Shown: in pieces, positions 44,808 to 53,288 of the stretch | Numbering within the stretch: the stretch's first letter is position 1 | Layout of the letters: each line of letters begins with the position of its first letter | Assembly (NCBI RefSeq): GCF_020073745.1 | Contig: NZ_JAIRAU010000031.1 | Location: 1 to 64,000 of the forward strand | Source of the DNA: Nannocystis pusilla | GTDB lineage: Bacteria; Myxococcota_A; Polyangia; Nannocystales; Nannocystaceae | Length of the DNA stretch: 64,000 nt | Direction of reading: 5' to 3' | The notes under the pieces: generated by a model | What the model saw: the letters and a program-made list of their open reading frames with translations, nothing else | Told to the model about the DNA's origin: nothing | The model's database searches: none | Translations under genes and position numbers: made by a program

Positions 44808-45779
44808 GTGCCTCGAAGTGCGCTCGTCGTCTCTGCCGACATTCACGTCTCGCTCGCGCTGCTCGATCCGGGCGCCGCGGACGCCCCGACCGCGCCTGCC
44901 CGCGAATTGCAGGAGGCCCTGGCGCGCCTGGAGCGGGCCGCGCCGGCCGATTACTACGACCCCGACGCCGACCTGCTCGCGCGCGACGAATACTATCAGG
45001 GCCTCGACCTCGAGTCCGCCGACCCTGCCGCGCTCTACGACGCCCTGTGCGCGCGCCTCGAAGCCAGCCACGAGCGCGTGCTCTCGTACAAGGCCGCGCG
45101 CCTGCAGTACCTCTATCCGCTCGTCGACCTCGTGCGCGACGGCCAGCGCCTGTTCCTGCGCAGCCTGTATTCGCCGCACGAATACGACGACGTCGAGGCG
45201 TTCGTGCGGGCCGAATTCGCCGCGACGCAGCGCCTGGAGGCCGCGGTGGCCGACCTGCGGGCGCAGCGGCGGCGCCTCGGCGACCAGGCGCTCGCCCGCG
45301 GCCTCGCGGCGCTCGACGAGCGCGCCGGCTTCAACTGCGAGCACGTGGTGCCGCGGGCGTGGTTCGCCGGCAAGCTGCCGATGGAGTCGGACTTGCATCA
45401 CCTCTTCACCTGCGATCAGCAGTGCAACGCCCGCCGCGCGTCGTCGCCGTACGCCGAGTTCCCCGGGTTCCCCGCCCACGGCGACGACGAGCAGTGCGGC
45501 GAATCGATCGACCTGCGCTTCGAGCCGCGCCACCGCAAGGCCGCCGCCGCGCGTGCGACCCTGTACTTCCTGGTCCGCTATCCCGGCCGCGTCTCACGCG
45601 AGCACTACGCCGGCGAACAGCTCGCCCGGCTCGCCGACTGGAGCGCCGCGGACCCGCCCGGCGAGTGGGAGCGCCACCGCAACGCCGAGATTGCCCACAT
45701 TCAGGGTGGGCGCAATCCGTTCATCGACTTCCCGCAGCTCGCCGCCCGGGTCGACGTGGTCCGCGGTCTGGCCGACTGA
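44808..45779 (+). CDS. Endonuclease I family protein
   Basis: A 323-residue protein of the endonuclease I family (EndA/Vvn-like, beta-beta-alpha-metal fold). The catalytic core is FNCEHVVPRAWF (His general base and metal ligand region) followed by MESDLHHLFTCDQQCNARR. LYFLVRYPG and the C-terminal QGGRNPFIDFPQL, with the metal-binding Asn, complete the domain. Homologues are periplasmic or secreted nucleases. Here the N-terminal 50 residues show no clear signal peptide, so a cytoplasmic or unusual export route is possible. Translation starts at a GTG with GGAGG seven bases upstream. It stands alone, with gaps of over 300 bp on both sides. Confidence 0.85.
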   Translation: MPRSALVVSADIHVSLALLDPGAADAPTAPARELQEALARLERAAPADYYDPDADLLARDEYYQGLDLESADPAALYDALCARLEASHERVLSYKAARLQYLYPLVDLVRDGQRLFLRSLYSPHEYDDVEAFVRAEFAATQRLEAAVADLRAQRRRLGDQALARGLAALDERAGFNCEHVVPRAWFAGKLPMESDLHHLFTCDQQCNARRASSPYAEFPGFPAHGDDEQCGESIDLRFEPRHRKAAAARATLYFLVRYPGRVSREHYAGEQLARLADWSAADPPGEWERHRNAEIAHIQGGRNPFIDFPQLAARVDVVRGLAD

Positions 45780-46108
45780 CGATTCAGACCGCCGCTCGCT
45801 CCCGGTGGTTTCGCGGGCGAACGCGGCTCGCCGTCGAGGTCGCCCGACCGCTCCGCGTCGGCTTGAATCAGCGGCCCCCGGCGGCGCTGACGCGCCCCCA
45901 GCCGCGGGTCCTGCGCTCGAGCGAGCTCTGACGGGCGAGGATGGCTCCGTGCGCGTCCGATCGGGGGAGGGTCGCGTCGAGCCCGGGCCGGCTGGCCCGA
46001 GGCCGCCCCACCGGCTATTGATCTCCCACGAGCAGGGCGAACCGGGCACACGCGGCTCGTCCGTATATTCCCACGTATGAATGACCCGCATCTCCAGGCG
46101 GCATTCCC
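45780..46108. other. 329-bp gap without a recognised gene
   Basis: Frames are Arg/Pro-rich and not protein-like. The last 40 bases before the next gene (around the CGTATATTCCC at about 46062) are AT-richer and may hold its promoter. Confidence 0.45.
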
Positions 46109-46441
46109 ATGCAATCCAGTGGAGCTCCCGTCAACGTCTACAAGGGCCAGGAAACGCTCCGTCGCGGCGTCGTCGCCTCGGAGGATCCGTCCGGCATCGC
46201 CCTCGTCCTCGCCCCGCAGGCGGTCGAAGACGCCTTGCCGACGCTGACCCGCTGGGGCGAGCTCGTCGTCCCGCGCCGGCCGCAACCCGAGCGGGTCTTC
46301 TACTCGTGGGACGAGGTGATCGAGGACGACAGGAGCGGCCCGGTCCGGATCCTCGTCCTGCGGGATCGCCACTACGAGCGCTCCCTCGCCGCAGTCCCCG
46401 CGAATGATCGCCCCGGCTCCGGACGCTCGACCGGGACCTAG
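46109..46441 (+). CDS. Small hypothetical protein
   Basis: A 110-residue soluble protein with mixed composition (VNVYKGQETLRRGVVA, RVFYSWDEVIEDDRSGPVRILVLRDRHYERSL) and no signal, membrane or metal motif. Third-position GC and the acidic/basic balance look coding, but the family is not recognised. An ATG at 46109 follows a weak AGGCGG site. Confidence 0.55.
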   Translation: MQSSGAPVNVYKGQETLRRGVVASEDPSGIALVLAPQAVEDALPTLTRWGELVVPRRPQPERVFYSWDEVIEDDRSGPVRILVLRDRHYERSLAAVPANDRPGSGRSTGT

Positions 46442-46612
46442 CTAGCGTCGCCGGCCCCACTTGTCGCCGTGCATCGCCGGGGCGAGTGCGGCGCGACTCG
46501 ACAGCGGACCGCAGCTTGCGCAGGTGAGTCCGCCACCGTTCGATGAATCCGGACATGTGATTCCAGCGGACGACTGTCCGCTCTCGTCATTGCACCAACG
46601 CAGTCCGCTCCT

Positions 46613-47824
46613 TCACGCGGCGGGGGCGTGGTACGCGACGGGAAACTGCGCCGGTCCGTAGACAGCCAGGGTGGGAGGGAGCCACTCCGCCGGGCCGTCG
46701 GCCGCGAATTCGCCGAGGCGGCGGGCCAGCAGCGGCAGGGCGATCTGCAGCTCGGCGCGCGCGAGCGCGGCCCCGAGACAATGATGAATGCCGCCGCCGA
46801 ACGTCAGGTGTGGCCTGCGTCGGGCGGTGATGTCGAAGCGGTCCGGCTCGACGAACACCTGCGGGTCGCGGTTCGCGGCCCCCGTGATCGGGAGGATGAA
46901 CGAGCCGCGGAGGAACACGCGCCCGCCGATCTCGACGTCCTCGGTCGCCACCCGCGGGAGGCCGATCAGCGACGCGGGGGAGTAGCGGACGATCTCCTCG
47001 GCGGCCTGGCCGGCGAGTTCGGGCTCCTCGGCGAGCAGGCGCCACTGCTCCGGGTGCGCGAGGAACGTCGCGAACGCGTGCCCGAGCTGGTGCAGCACGG
47101 TATCGCTGCCCGCGGTCAGGAACGTGATGATCATGGCCCGCAGCTCGGCCTGAGACAGCGCGTCGGAGGCCGCCTCCGCGGTGACCAGGTCGCTGACGAG
47201 GTCGTCGCCGGGAGCGCGGCGGCGGGCGGCGACGAGCTCGTCGACGTACGCGTGGAACTCGGCCAGCGAGGCCTCGATCCGGGCGCGGTGCTCGGCGACG
47301 CCGAAGCCGAACAGGAGGCCGATGTCGCCGGTCCAGCGGCGGACCCTCGCCTGGGCATCGGGCGGGAACCCGACGAATGCACAGAGCACGCGGCGCGCGA
47401 ACGGGTCGGAGAATGCGGCCACGAGGTCGCAGCGCCCGCGGCCCGCGATCTCGTCGATCAGCGCGTGGGCGGTGGCCGTGATCAGCGGTCGCAGCGCCTC
47501 GACGCGGCGCATCGTGAACGAGCGACCGACCAGCCGTCTCAGCCGGTCGTGCGTCGCCCCCTCGCTGTTGAGCAGGAAGCTCGCCATGAGCTCGGCGAGC
47601 GGGCCCTCGGTGATCCCCTGCATCGCCAGCGAGTCGGGGCCGCCGGACCGCAACGTGCGCCGGGACAGCGCCGCCTGGACCTCCTGGAACCGCAGGATCG
47701 CCGGGCCCATCGCCGTCTCGGCGCACCAGTGCTGCTCGCGGGCGGCTCGCAAGGCGGCGTGCGGGTCGGCGTGAAAGGCGGGTCCGTGGAGGTCGAGAAA
47801 GGGGCGCGCGTCGCTGTCGGCCAT
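46613..47824 (-). CDS. Cytochrome P450
   Basis: A 403-residue soluble bacterial class I P450. The heme loop FGGGIHHCLG has the thiolate Cys349, the K-helix ExxR is Glu277-Arg280, and the I-helix is LTAGSDTVLHQ (Asp/Thr/Val replacing the usual Glu/Thr/Thr). The ARRRPHLTFGG and GAANRDPQVF wording fits CYP107/CYP109-like enzymes that hydroxylate secondary metabolites or fatty acids. No ferredoxin or biosynthetic cluster is adjacent, so electron partners must be encoded elsewhere. The upstream region is rich in inverted repeats, which hints at tight regulation. Confidence 0.92.
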   Translation of the reverse strand: MADSDARPFLDLHGPAFHADPHAALRAAREQHWCAETAMGPAILRFQEVQAALSRRTLRSGGPDSLAMQGITEGPLAELMASFLLNSEGATHDRLRRLVGRSFTMRRVEALRPLITATAHALIDEIAGRGRCDLVAAFSDPFARRVLCAFVGFPPDAQARVRRWTGDIGLLFGFGVAEHRARIEASLAEFHAYVDELVAARRRAPGDDLVSDLVTAEAASDALSQAELRAMIITFLTAGSDTVLHQLGHAFATFLAHPEQWRLLAEEPELAGQAAEEIVRYSPASLIGLPRVATEDVEIGGRVFLRGSFILPITGAANRDPQVFVEPDRFDITARRRPHLTFGGGIHHCLGAALARAELQIALPLLARRLGEFAADGPAEWLPPTLAVYGPAQFPVAYHAPAA

Positions 47825-48252
47825 CGGCGATATCCTCCAGGCCCATGCACTTTAGCAGCTGGGTCCCGGCCTGCCCATAGTTCCGCACATCATCACAGTC
47901 TGTCGAGCAAAATGTATCATGACACCGAGCGCATGCGCGCATTTTCGAATGCTGGAGCGATACCCGGCGCCCCTGTACTGGTGCCATGATTGCTTTATGG
48001 ACGGGTCGGCGAGCACAGCCCCTCGTCCACATGGTGAGACGCGACCGGCCTGCTCCATGCCGCTGGAGCAGCGGCCATGGTGCCACGAATGCCACGTCGC
48101 CTCGCCGGCGAGCCGCGGTGCGCCGGGCCTGCGTACTCCAGGTCCGCGACGGCCGTGGCACCGCGAGTCGTGCACGCGCGTGCACGCCTCGGGTCCACGC
48201 CGACGGCACCGTCCGTGGCTCGCCGATCGCCGCGGCTGCCGCGATCGCCAGG
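47825..48252. promoter_or_regulatory. P450 upstream region with hairpin and repeated TGGTGCCA
   Basis: No gene is visible in this gap. TGCTCCA (48051-48057) and TGGAGCA (48064-48070) flank a 6-nt loop, with outer GGCC arms (48047-48050 and 48073-48076). The word TGGTGCCA occurs at 47979 and 48078, and its inverse TGGCACC near 48156, so a dimeric regulator could bind several sites. The first 150 bp are AT-richer than the surroundings, as a promoter would be. Confidence 0.4.
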
Positions 48253-48294
48253 ACATGAACGAAAGACCATGCCCTTCAGGACATTGCGTCACCT
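48253..48294. repeat. Three 14-bp palindromic units
   Basis: ACATGAACGAAAGA, CCATGCCCTTCAGG and ACATTGCGTCACCT. The last one contains the stop codon of the broken gene that follows on the minus strand. Confidence 0.7.
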
Positions 48295-48700
48295 CGTCCG
48301 CGCCGCGCACCGCAGCCTCCGCGCGCGCTCGGCGAGCCAGTGGGCCTCCTCCGGCAGCGCGAGCGCCTCGAAGGCGCGCCGCAATTGTTCGTCGCGGGCG
48401 AGGATGTCGAGGCGTCGGACGGCAGCCGCGACGCGGCGGCGGCGAGCAGCGAGCGGGCGTCGTGCTGGCAATGACCCCGGACCTCGCGCCACGGAAGGTT
48501 GTCCGGCAGCGGCTCGGCGGGCAGGAGATCGGCCGGCGTGGCGAAGAACGCCGCCAGCAGCGCCGCGACGTCGGCCGGCGCCGGGGTGCGCACCAGGCCG
48601 ACGTATTCGGGGCCGACGCCGACGTCGAACGGGAACCGACCGAGTGGCAATAATGCCAGGCGCTCGCGCGGCGCGGCGCGGACGTTCGGACACTCGCCGG
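48289..48700 (-). pseudogene. Broken gene, split by a frameshift near 48425
   Basis: On the minus strand a protein-like stretch (RLALLPLGRFPFDVGVGP, YVGLVRTPAPADVAALLAAFF, LPDNLPWREVRGHCQHDARS) runs in one frame to about 48425. A second protein-like stretch (RLDILARDEQLRRAFEALAL, PEEAHWLAERARRL) then continues in another frame to the stop at 48289. One base change in register would join them. The upstream part becomes Ala/Gly-rich and no start is evident, so the 5' end is also decayed. The family is not recognised. A sequencing error could equally explain the shift. Confidence 0.45.
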
Positions 48701-48868
48701 CTACCGCCGCTCCCGGCTCGACGACCGAGCCGCGAAGATCGGCGCCGGGGGAGGCCGACGCCGTTCGCCCTGCAGCCGCGCCTGGGGCTGCAGCCCCCGC
48801 CGCCGGTCGTCGAGCCCAGGCCCGACAAGTCCGCCACCTCCCTCGCCCTGAGCTCGCCGTTCAAGAAG

Positions 48869-48969
48869 TGAATGCTCGTAAGAACATGTCCAGGAGGACA
48901 TGTCCCGGCGGCCCGCCCGGGCCCCGGGTCGCCTCCACCTTCGACATGACCTCAGGGACATGTCGGCGC
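48869..48969. repeat. Two blocks of 14-bp units upstream of the cyclase gene
   Basis: Units start at 48869, 48883 and 48897, then at 48942 and 48956. They lie 50-150 bp upstream of the nucleotide cyclase and form most of the gap behind the broken gene. No other signal is visible there. Confidence 0.78.
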
Positions 48970-49018
48970 GCGAAAGCACCCGCGTCGCCCGGCCCGCGAC
49001 GGCGGTAGACTCGCGGCG

Positions 49019-50167
49019 ATGGACGCGCTGTCGCGCTGGATCCTGACCGTCCCCGCCGCCGACGTCGGGGCCTTCCTCGACGCGCTGGCCCGGCGCGCGC
49101 AGCAATTCGGCCTCCCGCTGTGGCGCATGAGCACCGGCCTGGCGACGATGCACCCCGAGGTCGGCGTCCTCAGCGTGTTCTGGACCGCCGACGCCGGCCC
49201 CACCGTGCGCCACAACCCGCGCAGCGCCCTGACCACCCCGTTCTTCCTGTCGAGCCCGATGCACGCGCTCATGGAGCGCGGCGTCGACGAGATCCGCTGC
49301 CGGCTCAGCGGCCCCGACGCGCAGCTCGAATACCCGATCTGCCGCGAGCTCGCCGAGCAGGGCGGCACCGCCTACCTCGCCTGGGCGCTGACGTTCAGCG
49401 ACGGCCGGCGCACCGGCCTGACCTTGGCGACGCGCGCACCGGACGGCTTCGCCGACGAGCCGCTCGCGCAGCTGCGCGCTTGCCTGCCCGCGCTCGCCGT
49501 CCGCCTCGAGCTGTTCCAGGCCCAGTTCGCCACCCGCAGCCTGCTGCAGGTGTACCTCGGCGACAACGCGGCCCGCCGCGTGCTCTCGGGCGAGTTCCTG
49601 CGCGGCAGCGGCACCTCGATCCGCGCCGCGATCTGGATCTGCGACCTGCGCGGCTTCACCGGGCTGTCCGATCGGCGACCGCCGGTCGAGGTCGTCGCCG
49701 CGCTCGACGCCTACTTCGAGCGGGTGGTCGAGCCGATCGCCGCGGCCGGGGGGGAGGTGCTCAAGTTCATCGGCGACGCCGTGCTGGCGATCTTCCCCAG
49801 CGCCGGGGACGAGGCCGACGCGTGCCGGCGGGCCCTGACCGCCGCCCGCGGCGCCGTCGCGGGGCTGGCCAAGTGGAACGCCGGCCGCCCGGACCCGCTC
49901 GCCATGGGCGTCGCGCTGCACGTCGGCGACGTCTTCTACGGCAACATCGGCGGCCCCGACCGCCTCGACTTCACCGTCATCGGCGGGCCGGTCAACGAGG
50001 TCTGTCGCCTCGAGCCGCTGTGCAAGACCCTCGACGCGGTGATCCTCATGACCGCGGCGTTCCGCGCCCGCGTCGACGGCGACGACCTCGTCGACCTCGG
50101 CGAGCACACCCTGCGCGGCGTCGGCACCCCGACGCGCGTCTTCGGCGTGCGACCCGCGAATTCATGA
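49019..50167 (+). CDS. Class III adenylate/guanylate cyclase
   Basis: A 382-residue soluble protein. The N-terminal about 175 residues form a sensory domain without a recognised family. The C-terminal class III cyclase domain has metal Asp209 in ICDLRGFTG, Lys249 and Asp253 in VLKFIGDAVLAIFP, and DFTVIGGPVNEVCRLE with the catalytic Asn/Arg. Residues for ATP selectivity are not fully decidable: Lys249 fits an adenylate cyclase, while GGPVN replaces the more common GDTVN. The ATG at 49019 is the first in frame. A dehydrogenase gene follows at 37 bp and may be co-transcribed. Confidence 0.88.
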   Translation: MDALSRWILTVPAADVGAFLDALARRAQQFGLPLWRMSTGLATMHPEVGVLSVFWTADAGPTVRHNPRSALTTPFFLSSPMHALMERGVDEIRCRLSGPDAQLEYPICRELAEQGGTAYLAWALTFSDGRRTGLTLATRAPDGFADEPLAQLRACLPALAVRLELFQAQFATRSLLQVYLGDNAARRVLSGEFLRGSGTSIRAAIWICDLRGFTGLSDRRPPVEVVAALDAYFERVVEPIAAAGGEVLKFIGDAVLAIFPSAGDEADACRRALTAARGAVAGLAKWNAGRPDPLAMGVALHVGDVFYGNIGGPDRLDFTVIGGPVNEVCRLEPLCKTLDAVILMTAAFRARVDGDDLVDLGEHTLRGVGTPTRVFGVRPANS

Positions 50168-50204
50168 CGCGAGCGCAGCCGGCCGCGGGGTTACACTGCC
50201 GCGC

Positions 50205-50981
50205 ATGTCGAACGCACCGCTCGCGCTCATCACCGGGGCCGGCCGCGGGATCGGGCGCGCCGTCGCCGAGGCGCTCGCGCCGGGCCACGCCCTCATCCTC
50301 GCCGGCCGCGACCGCGAGGCCCTCGAGCGCGCGCGCGCCGGGCTCCACGCCCCGCACGGCGCCCACGTCCTTGCCGTCGACCTCGGCGATCCTGGCGCCC
50401 GCGCCGCCTTCCTGGCTGAAGTCACAGGTCTCGAAGGACAGCTCGGGCGCCGCGTCCAGGTCTTGATCAACAACGCCGGCGCCGCCCACTCGGCCCCGCT
50501 CGCGCGCACCGGCGACGACGTGTGGGCGCGCCTGCTCGAGCTCAACTGCACCGCGCCGTTCGTCCTCACGCGCGCGCTCATCCCCGGCATGATCGCCGCC
50601 GGCTGGGGCCGCGTCGTCAACGTCGCCTCGACCGCCGCGATCAAGGGCTACGCGTACACGGCCGCCTACTCGGCCAGCAAGGCCGGCCTGCTCGGCTGGA
50701 CCCGCGCGCTCGCGGTCGAGCTGGCCGCGAAGGACGTCACCGTCAACGCCGTCTGCCCCGGCTTCACCGACACCGACATCGTCGCCGACGCCGCGCGCAA
50801 CATCCAGGCCACCACCGGCCGCAGCGAGGACGACGCCCGCAAGGCGCTGGCCCGCTTCTCGCCGCAGGGCCGGCTGCGCAGCCCGGCCGAGGTCGCCGAC
50901 CTGATCGCCTGGCTGGCGCGCCCGGGCGCCGGCGGCGTCACCGGCCAGGCGCTGGCGATCGACGGCGGCGAGACGGCATGA
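50205..50981 (+). CDS. Short-chain dehydrogenase/reductase (FabG-like)
   Basis: A 258-residue classical SDR with TGAGRGIG (residues 10-17), an Arg after beta-2 (AGRDREAL, suggesting NADP), NNAGAAHSAP, catalytic Ser in NVASTAAIKG and YSASK. The C-terminal GGVTGQALAIDGGE is typical of FabG/3-hydroxyacyl-CoA dehydrogenases, and ARNIQATTGRSEDDARKAL resembles PhbB-like enzymes of aromatic or hydroxybutyrate metabolism. A repeat-family pair at 50423 is translated as VTGLEGQLG. It converges on the ligase cluster; the junction is a full 14-bp array. Confidence 0.88.
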   Translation: MSNAPLALITGAGRGIGRAVAEALAPGHALILAGRDREALERARAGLHAPHGAHVLAVDLGDPGARAAFLAEVTGLEGQLGRRVQVLINNAGAAHSAPLARTGDDVWARLLELNCTAPFVLTRALIPGMIAAGWGRVVNVASTAAIKGYAYTAAYSASKAGLLGWTRALAVELAAKDVTVNAVCPGFTDTDIVADAARNIQATTGRSEDDARKALARFSPQGRLRSPAEVADLIAWLARPGAGGVTGQALAIDGGETA

Positions 50982-50986
50982 ACGAA

Positions 50987-51045
50987 GGGGCAGGTCCCGA
51001 AGGACCTGCCCCTAGCGCCATGCTGCGAGGGACATGCCCTCGGGG
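50987..51045. repeat. 14-bp array with an 11-bp stem between convergent genes
   Basis: Units start at 50990, 51004, 51018 and 51032. GGGGCAGGTCC (50987-50997) and GGACCTGCCCC (51002-51012) form an 11-bp perfect stem around the loop CGAA, the longest in the window. The CAGG/CCTG core is a compensated change from CATG. Confidence 0.9.
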
Positions 51046-51053
51046 TCAGCTGC

Positions 51054-52517
51054 TCAGCCGACCTTGTCCCAGCCCTTCTTGATGTTCTCGCCGACCATCT
51101 CGTCGCCGATCTTGAGCGCCTCGCCGAGCGTCGGCGCCAGCCGGACCTCGCGCTCGAGCGGCGTCTTGCGGCCGGCGGAGAAGTCGGTCCAGTGGACCAC
51201 GAAGGCCGGGTAGCTGGGGTCGACCTTCTCCTTGTTGGTGCGCCAGATGACGAGCTTGCGCACCGCCTGCTGGCCCTTGGCGGTCTTGGCGTAGACCTCG
51301 CGGCGGACCACCTCCGAGGCCGGCAGGACCAGGCGCTCGGCCTTCTTGTTGAGGCTGTCGAGCTGGACCCGCTCGAGCACCTGGGCGACGCGGATGTCGA
51401 CCGGGTTGACGGTCTTGTCGCTGCGCACGCGCGAGAACACCGGGTGCAGGATCGACACGCCGGGCATCTCGCGGATCGTGCGCCAGCCGGGCTGGCTGTG
51501 CTCGAGCACCATGCGGAGGATCGGGTCGCCGCTCGAGTCCTCGCCCTGGATGTCGGTGACCTTGACCTCGATCACCGTCTCCGGCGGGACGAAGCGGTAC
51601 AGCGCGCCCTTGCTGTTGGCGTAGCGGTAGTTCGAGGCCACGCTCTTGCCCGACAGCTGCTGGTAGAACGCCTTGCGCTGCTCGGTCGGCATGTTGCCGC
51701 AGGCGCCGATGACCTGGAACTGGCCGTCGTCGCGCATCATCGCCAGCAGCAGCGAGCCGACCGCCTCGGGCTCGTCGGAGCTGTCGGTGTAGCCGATGAT
51801 CGCCGCGTCGATGTCGATGGTCGGCTTGAGCTTGAAGACCAGGTTGTCGGCGGTGCGGACGACCAGGCCCTCGCCCTTGCCGCCCTCGACCCACTCGTTC
51901 CAGCGCTGCATCACCTGCTCGGCGCTGGTCGCCTGCTCGGTCTTGATCGCCTGCAGCCGCTTGCCGCCGGCCAGCAGCCGCTGGCACAGCGCCAGGCGGT
52001 CGACGTACAGCGGCGGCCGCTGCGGCGCCTCGGCGTCGCCGCCGTGGAGCACGTCGAACGCGAAGTAGGCCATGCGCTCGACCTGCGCCTGCGCCTCGCC
52101 GCCCATCGCCGAGCCGAGGTCGCCGACCCGCGGCCGGCCCTGCCCCGGCGGCTTGGCGGCGAACAGCTCGCCCGCCAGCACCGTGCGACCCTGCTTGCGC
52201 CCGAGCGCCGCCTTCGCCTCGAGCAGCACCGGCACGTCGCCCGAGACCACCCGGCCGGTCGGCGAGCACAGGATCGCCTGCTGCTCGTCGAGCACGAGGA
52301 ACCACAGCTCGCCGTCGATCTTCGGCGACACCTGCAGCGTCCCCGACGGGACCGCCCCGCGGGCCAGGTCCTCGAAGGGCAGCGCACGGTAGCTGCCGGC
52401 CACGGCGCGCTTGTAGTTGCGGAACATCGCCGCCAGCTCGCTGTCGAGCAGGCTGCCGGCGGGGCTCTGCTTGCCCTTGCCGAGCGGACGGGCGTTGTCG
52501 ATGGAGAACAGGCTCAT
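51054..52517 (-). CDS. ATP-dependent DNA ligase-like nucleotidyltransferase
   Basis: A 487-residue member of the covalent nucleotidyltransferase superfamily. The adenylation motif I is SPKIDGELWF with Lys66. Motif III is MAYFAFDVL (residues 149-157), motif IV is GEGLVVRT (215-222) and motif V is LVFKLKP (226-232). An extra C-terminal domain of about 230 residues (GNMPTEQRKAFYQQL, ILHPVFSRVRSDKTVN, LVIWRTNKEKVDPS) does not look like a standard OB fold or LigD. The nucleic-acid substrate is unknown. GGAG lies six bases upstream of the ATG. It is the third gene of a tight cluster with two uncharacterised proteins, with 25- and 22-bp gaps that both hold repeat units. Confidence 0.78.
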   Translation of the reverse strand: MSLFSIDNARPLGKGKQSPAGSLLDSELAAMFRNYKRAVAGSYRALPFEDLARGAVPSGTLQVSPKIDGELWFLVLDEQQAILCSPTGRVVSGDVPVLLEAKAALGRKQGRTVLAGELFAAKPPGQGRPRVGDLGSAMGGEAQAQVERMAYFAFDVLHGGDAEAPQRPPLYVDRLALCQRLLAGGKRLQAIKTEQATSAEQVMQRWNEWVEGGKGEGLVVRTADNLVFKLKPTIDIDAAIIGYTDSSDEPEAVGSLLLAMMRDDGQFQVIGACGNMPTEQRKAFYQQLSGKSVASNYRYANSKGALYRFVPPETVIEVKVTDIQGEDSSGDPILRMVLEHSQPGWRTIREMPGVSILHPVFSRVRSDKTVNPVDIRVAQVLERVQLDSLNKKAERLVLPASEVVRREVYAKTAKGQQAVRKLVIWRTNKEKVDPSYPAFVVHWTDFSAGRKTPLEREVRLAPTLGEALKIGDEMVGENIKKGWDKVG

Positions 52518-52528
52518 GGCAATCTCCA

Positions 52529-52556
52529 GTCTGTCCGAAAGGTCAGGTCGCCGCCG
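52529..52556. repeat. 14-bp unit pair in the gap between ligase-cluster genes
   Basis: GTCTGTCCGAAAGG and TCAGGTCGCCGCCG. The second unit contains the stop codon of the middle gene of the cluster. Confidence 0.6.
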
Positions 52557-53247
52557 CGCCCGGGGCGCGCAGCTCGAGGTTCGAGAGGTGGAGCAGCAGC
52601 TTGTACTTCTGGCCGTCGACGCGGCCCTCAAGGAAGCCGCGGTACGGGCTGCCGTTCTCCTGGAAGATCAGCGGGTCGCGGCCCTTGCTGCCGGCGCCGA
52701 GCAGCGCCAGCTCGCCCTTGTCGTGCAGCTCCTTCGCCATCTTGAACAGGAAGTCGAACGACAGGCCGTCGACGTGCTTGATCTGGATGGTGCGGCGGAA
52801 CGCGAACTTGGTCACCACCTCGGCCTTGGGCATGCGCCGGTTGGTGAACCGCACCGGCGACTCCTTCTCGTTGGTGTTGGCCGGGATGTCGGCCGCCGGC
52901 TTGCGCTCGCGCTCGGCCCCGTCGGGCCCGAACAGCACGTCGACCAGCTTCGGCGAGGCGTGCAGCACCTCGCCCTTGCTCGACAGGAACACGGTCTGCG
53001 TGTCGCCGACCTGCTTGCCGACCTGCTCGATGTCGATCTCCGGGTCGCCGTCGATCAGCGCCTGCGCCAGGTCGCCCGGCTGCGCCGACAGCTTGGCGTA
53101 GGTGCCCGCCTCGGTGGTGGCCAGGTAGCGGCGGAACTCGAGCTTCTTGCCCGGCACACCGCTCACCGGCCCGACCTTCTCCTTGACCGACTCGAGCGCG
53201 AGCGTGGCGTCGCGCTTCTCCTCGTTCATCAGCTGGATCTTGCGCAT
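52543..53247 (-). CDS. Uncharacterised protein of the ligase cluster (middle gene)
   Basis: A 234-residue soluble protein with charged helices at the N-terminus (RKIQLMNEEKRDATLALESV), a central RRYLATTEAGTYAKLSAQPG segment and a C-terminal domain. The latter has IKHVDGLSFDFLFKMAKELH, GSKGRDPLIFQENGSPYRGF and YKLLLHLSNLELRAP. The GRDPLIFQENGxPYRGFLEG stretch looks like a conserved nucleic-acid- or ligand-binding loop, but I do not recognise the family. It lies between the ligase-like gene and another unknown protein in one probable operon. Confidence 0.75.
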   Translation of the reverse strand: MRKIQLMNEEKRDATLALESVKEKVGPVSGVPGKKLEFRRYLATTEAGTYAKLSAQPGDLAQALIDGDPEIDIEQVGKQVGDTQTVFLSSKGEVLHASPKLVDVLFGPDGAERERKPAADIPANTNEKESPVRFTNRRMPKAEVVTKFAFRRTIQIKHVDGLSFDFLFKMAKELHDKGELALLGAGSKGRDPLIFQENGSPYRGFLEGRVDGQKYKLLLHLSNLELRAPGAAAT

Positions 53248-53260
53248 GGCTGTCTCCCTG

Positions 53261-53288
53261 ACCTGTCCCTCAGAACATCTCGAAGTCG
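53261..53288. repeat. 14-bp unit pair in the second gap of the ligase cluster
   Basis: ACCTGTCCCTCAGA and ACATCTCGAAGTCG. The stop codon of the first gene of the cluster lies inside the pair. Confidence 0.55.

Noticed and set aside
45780..45931. Plus-strand Arg-rich frame after the endonuclease gene as a coding tail
   Set aside because: It is the continuation of a shadow frame of the endonuclease gene and has no start of its own.
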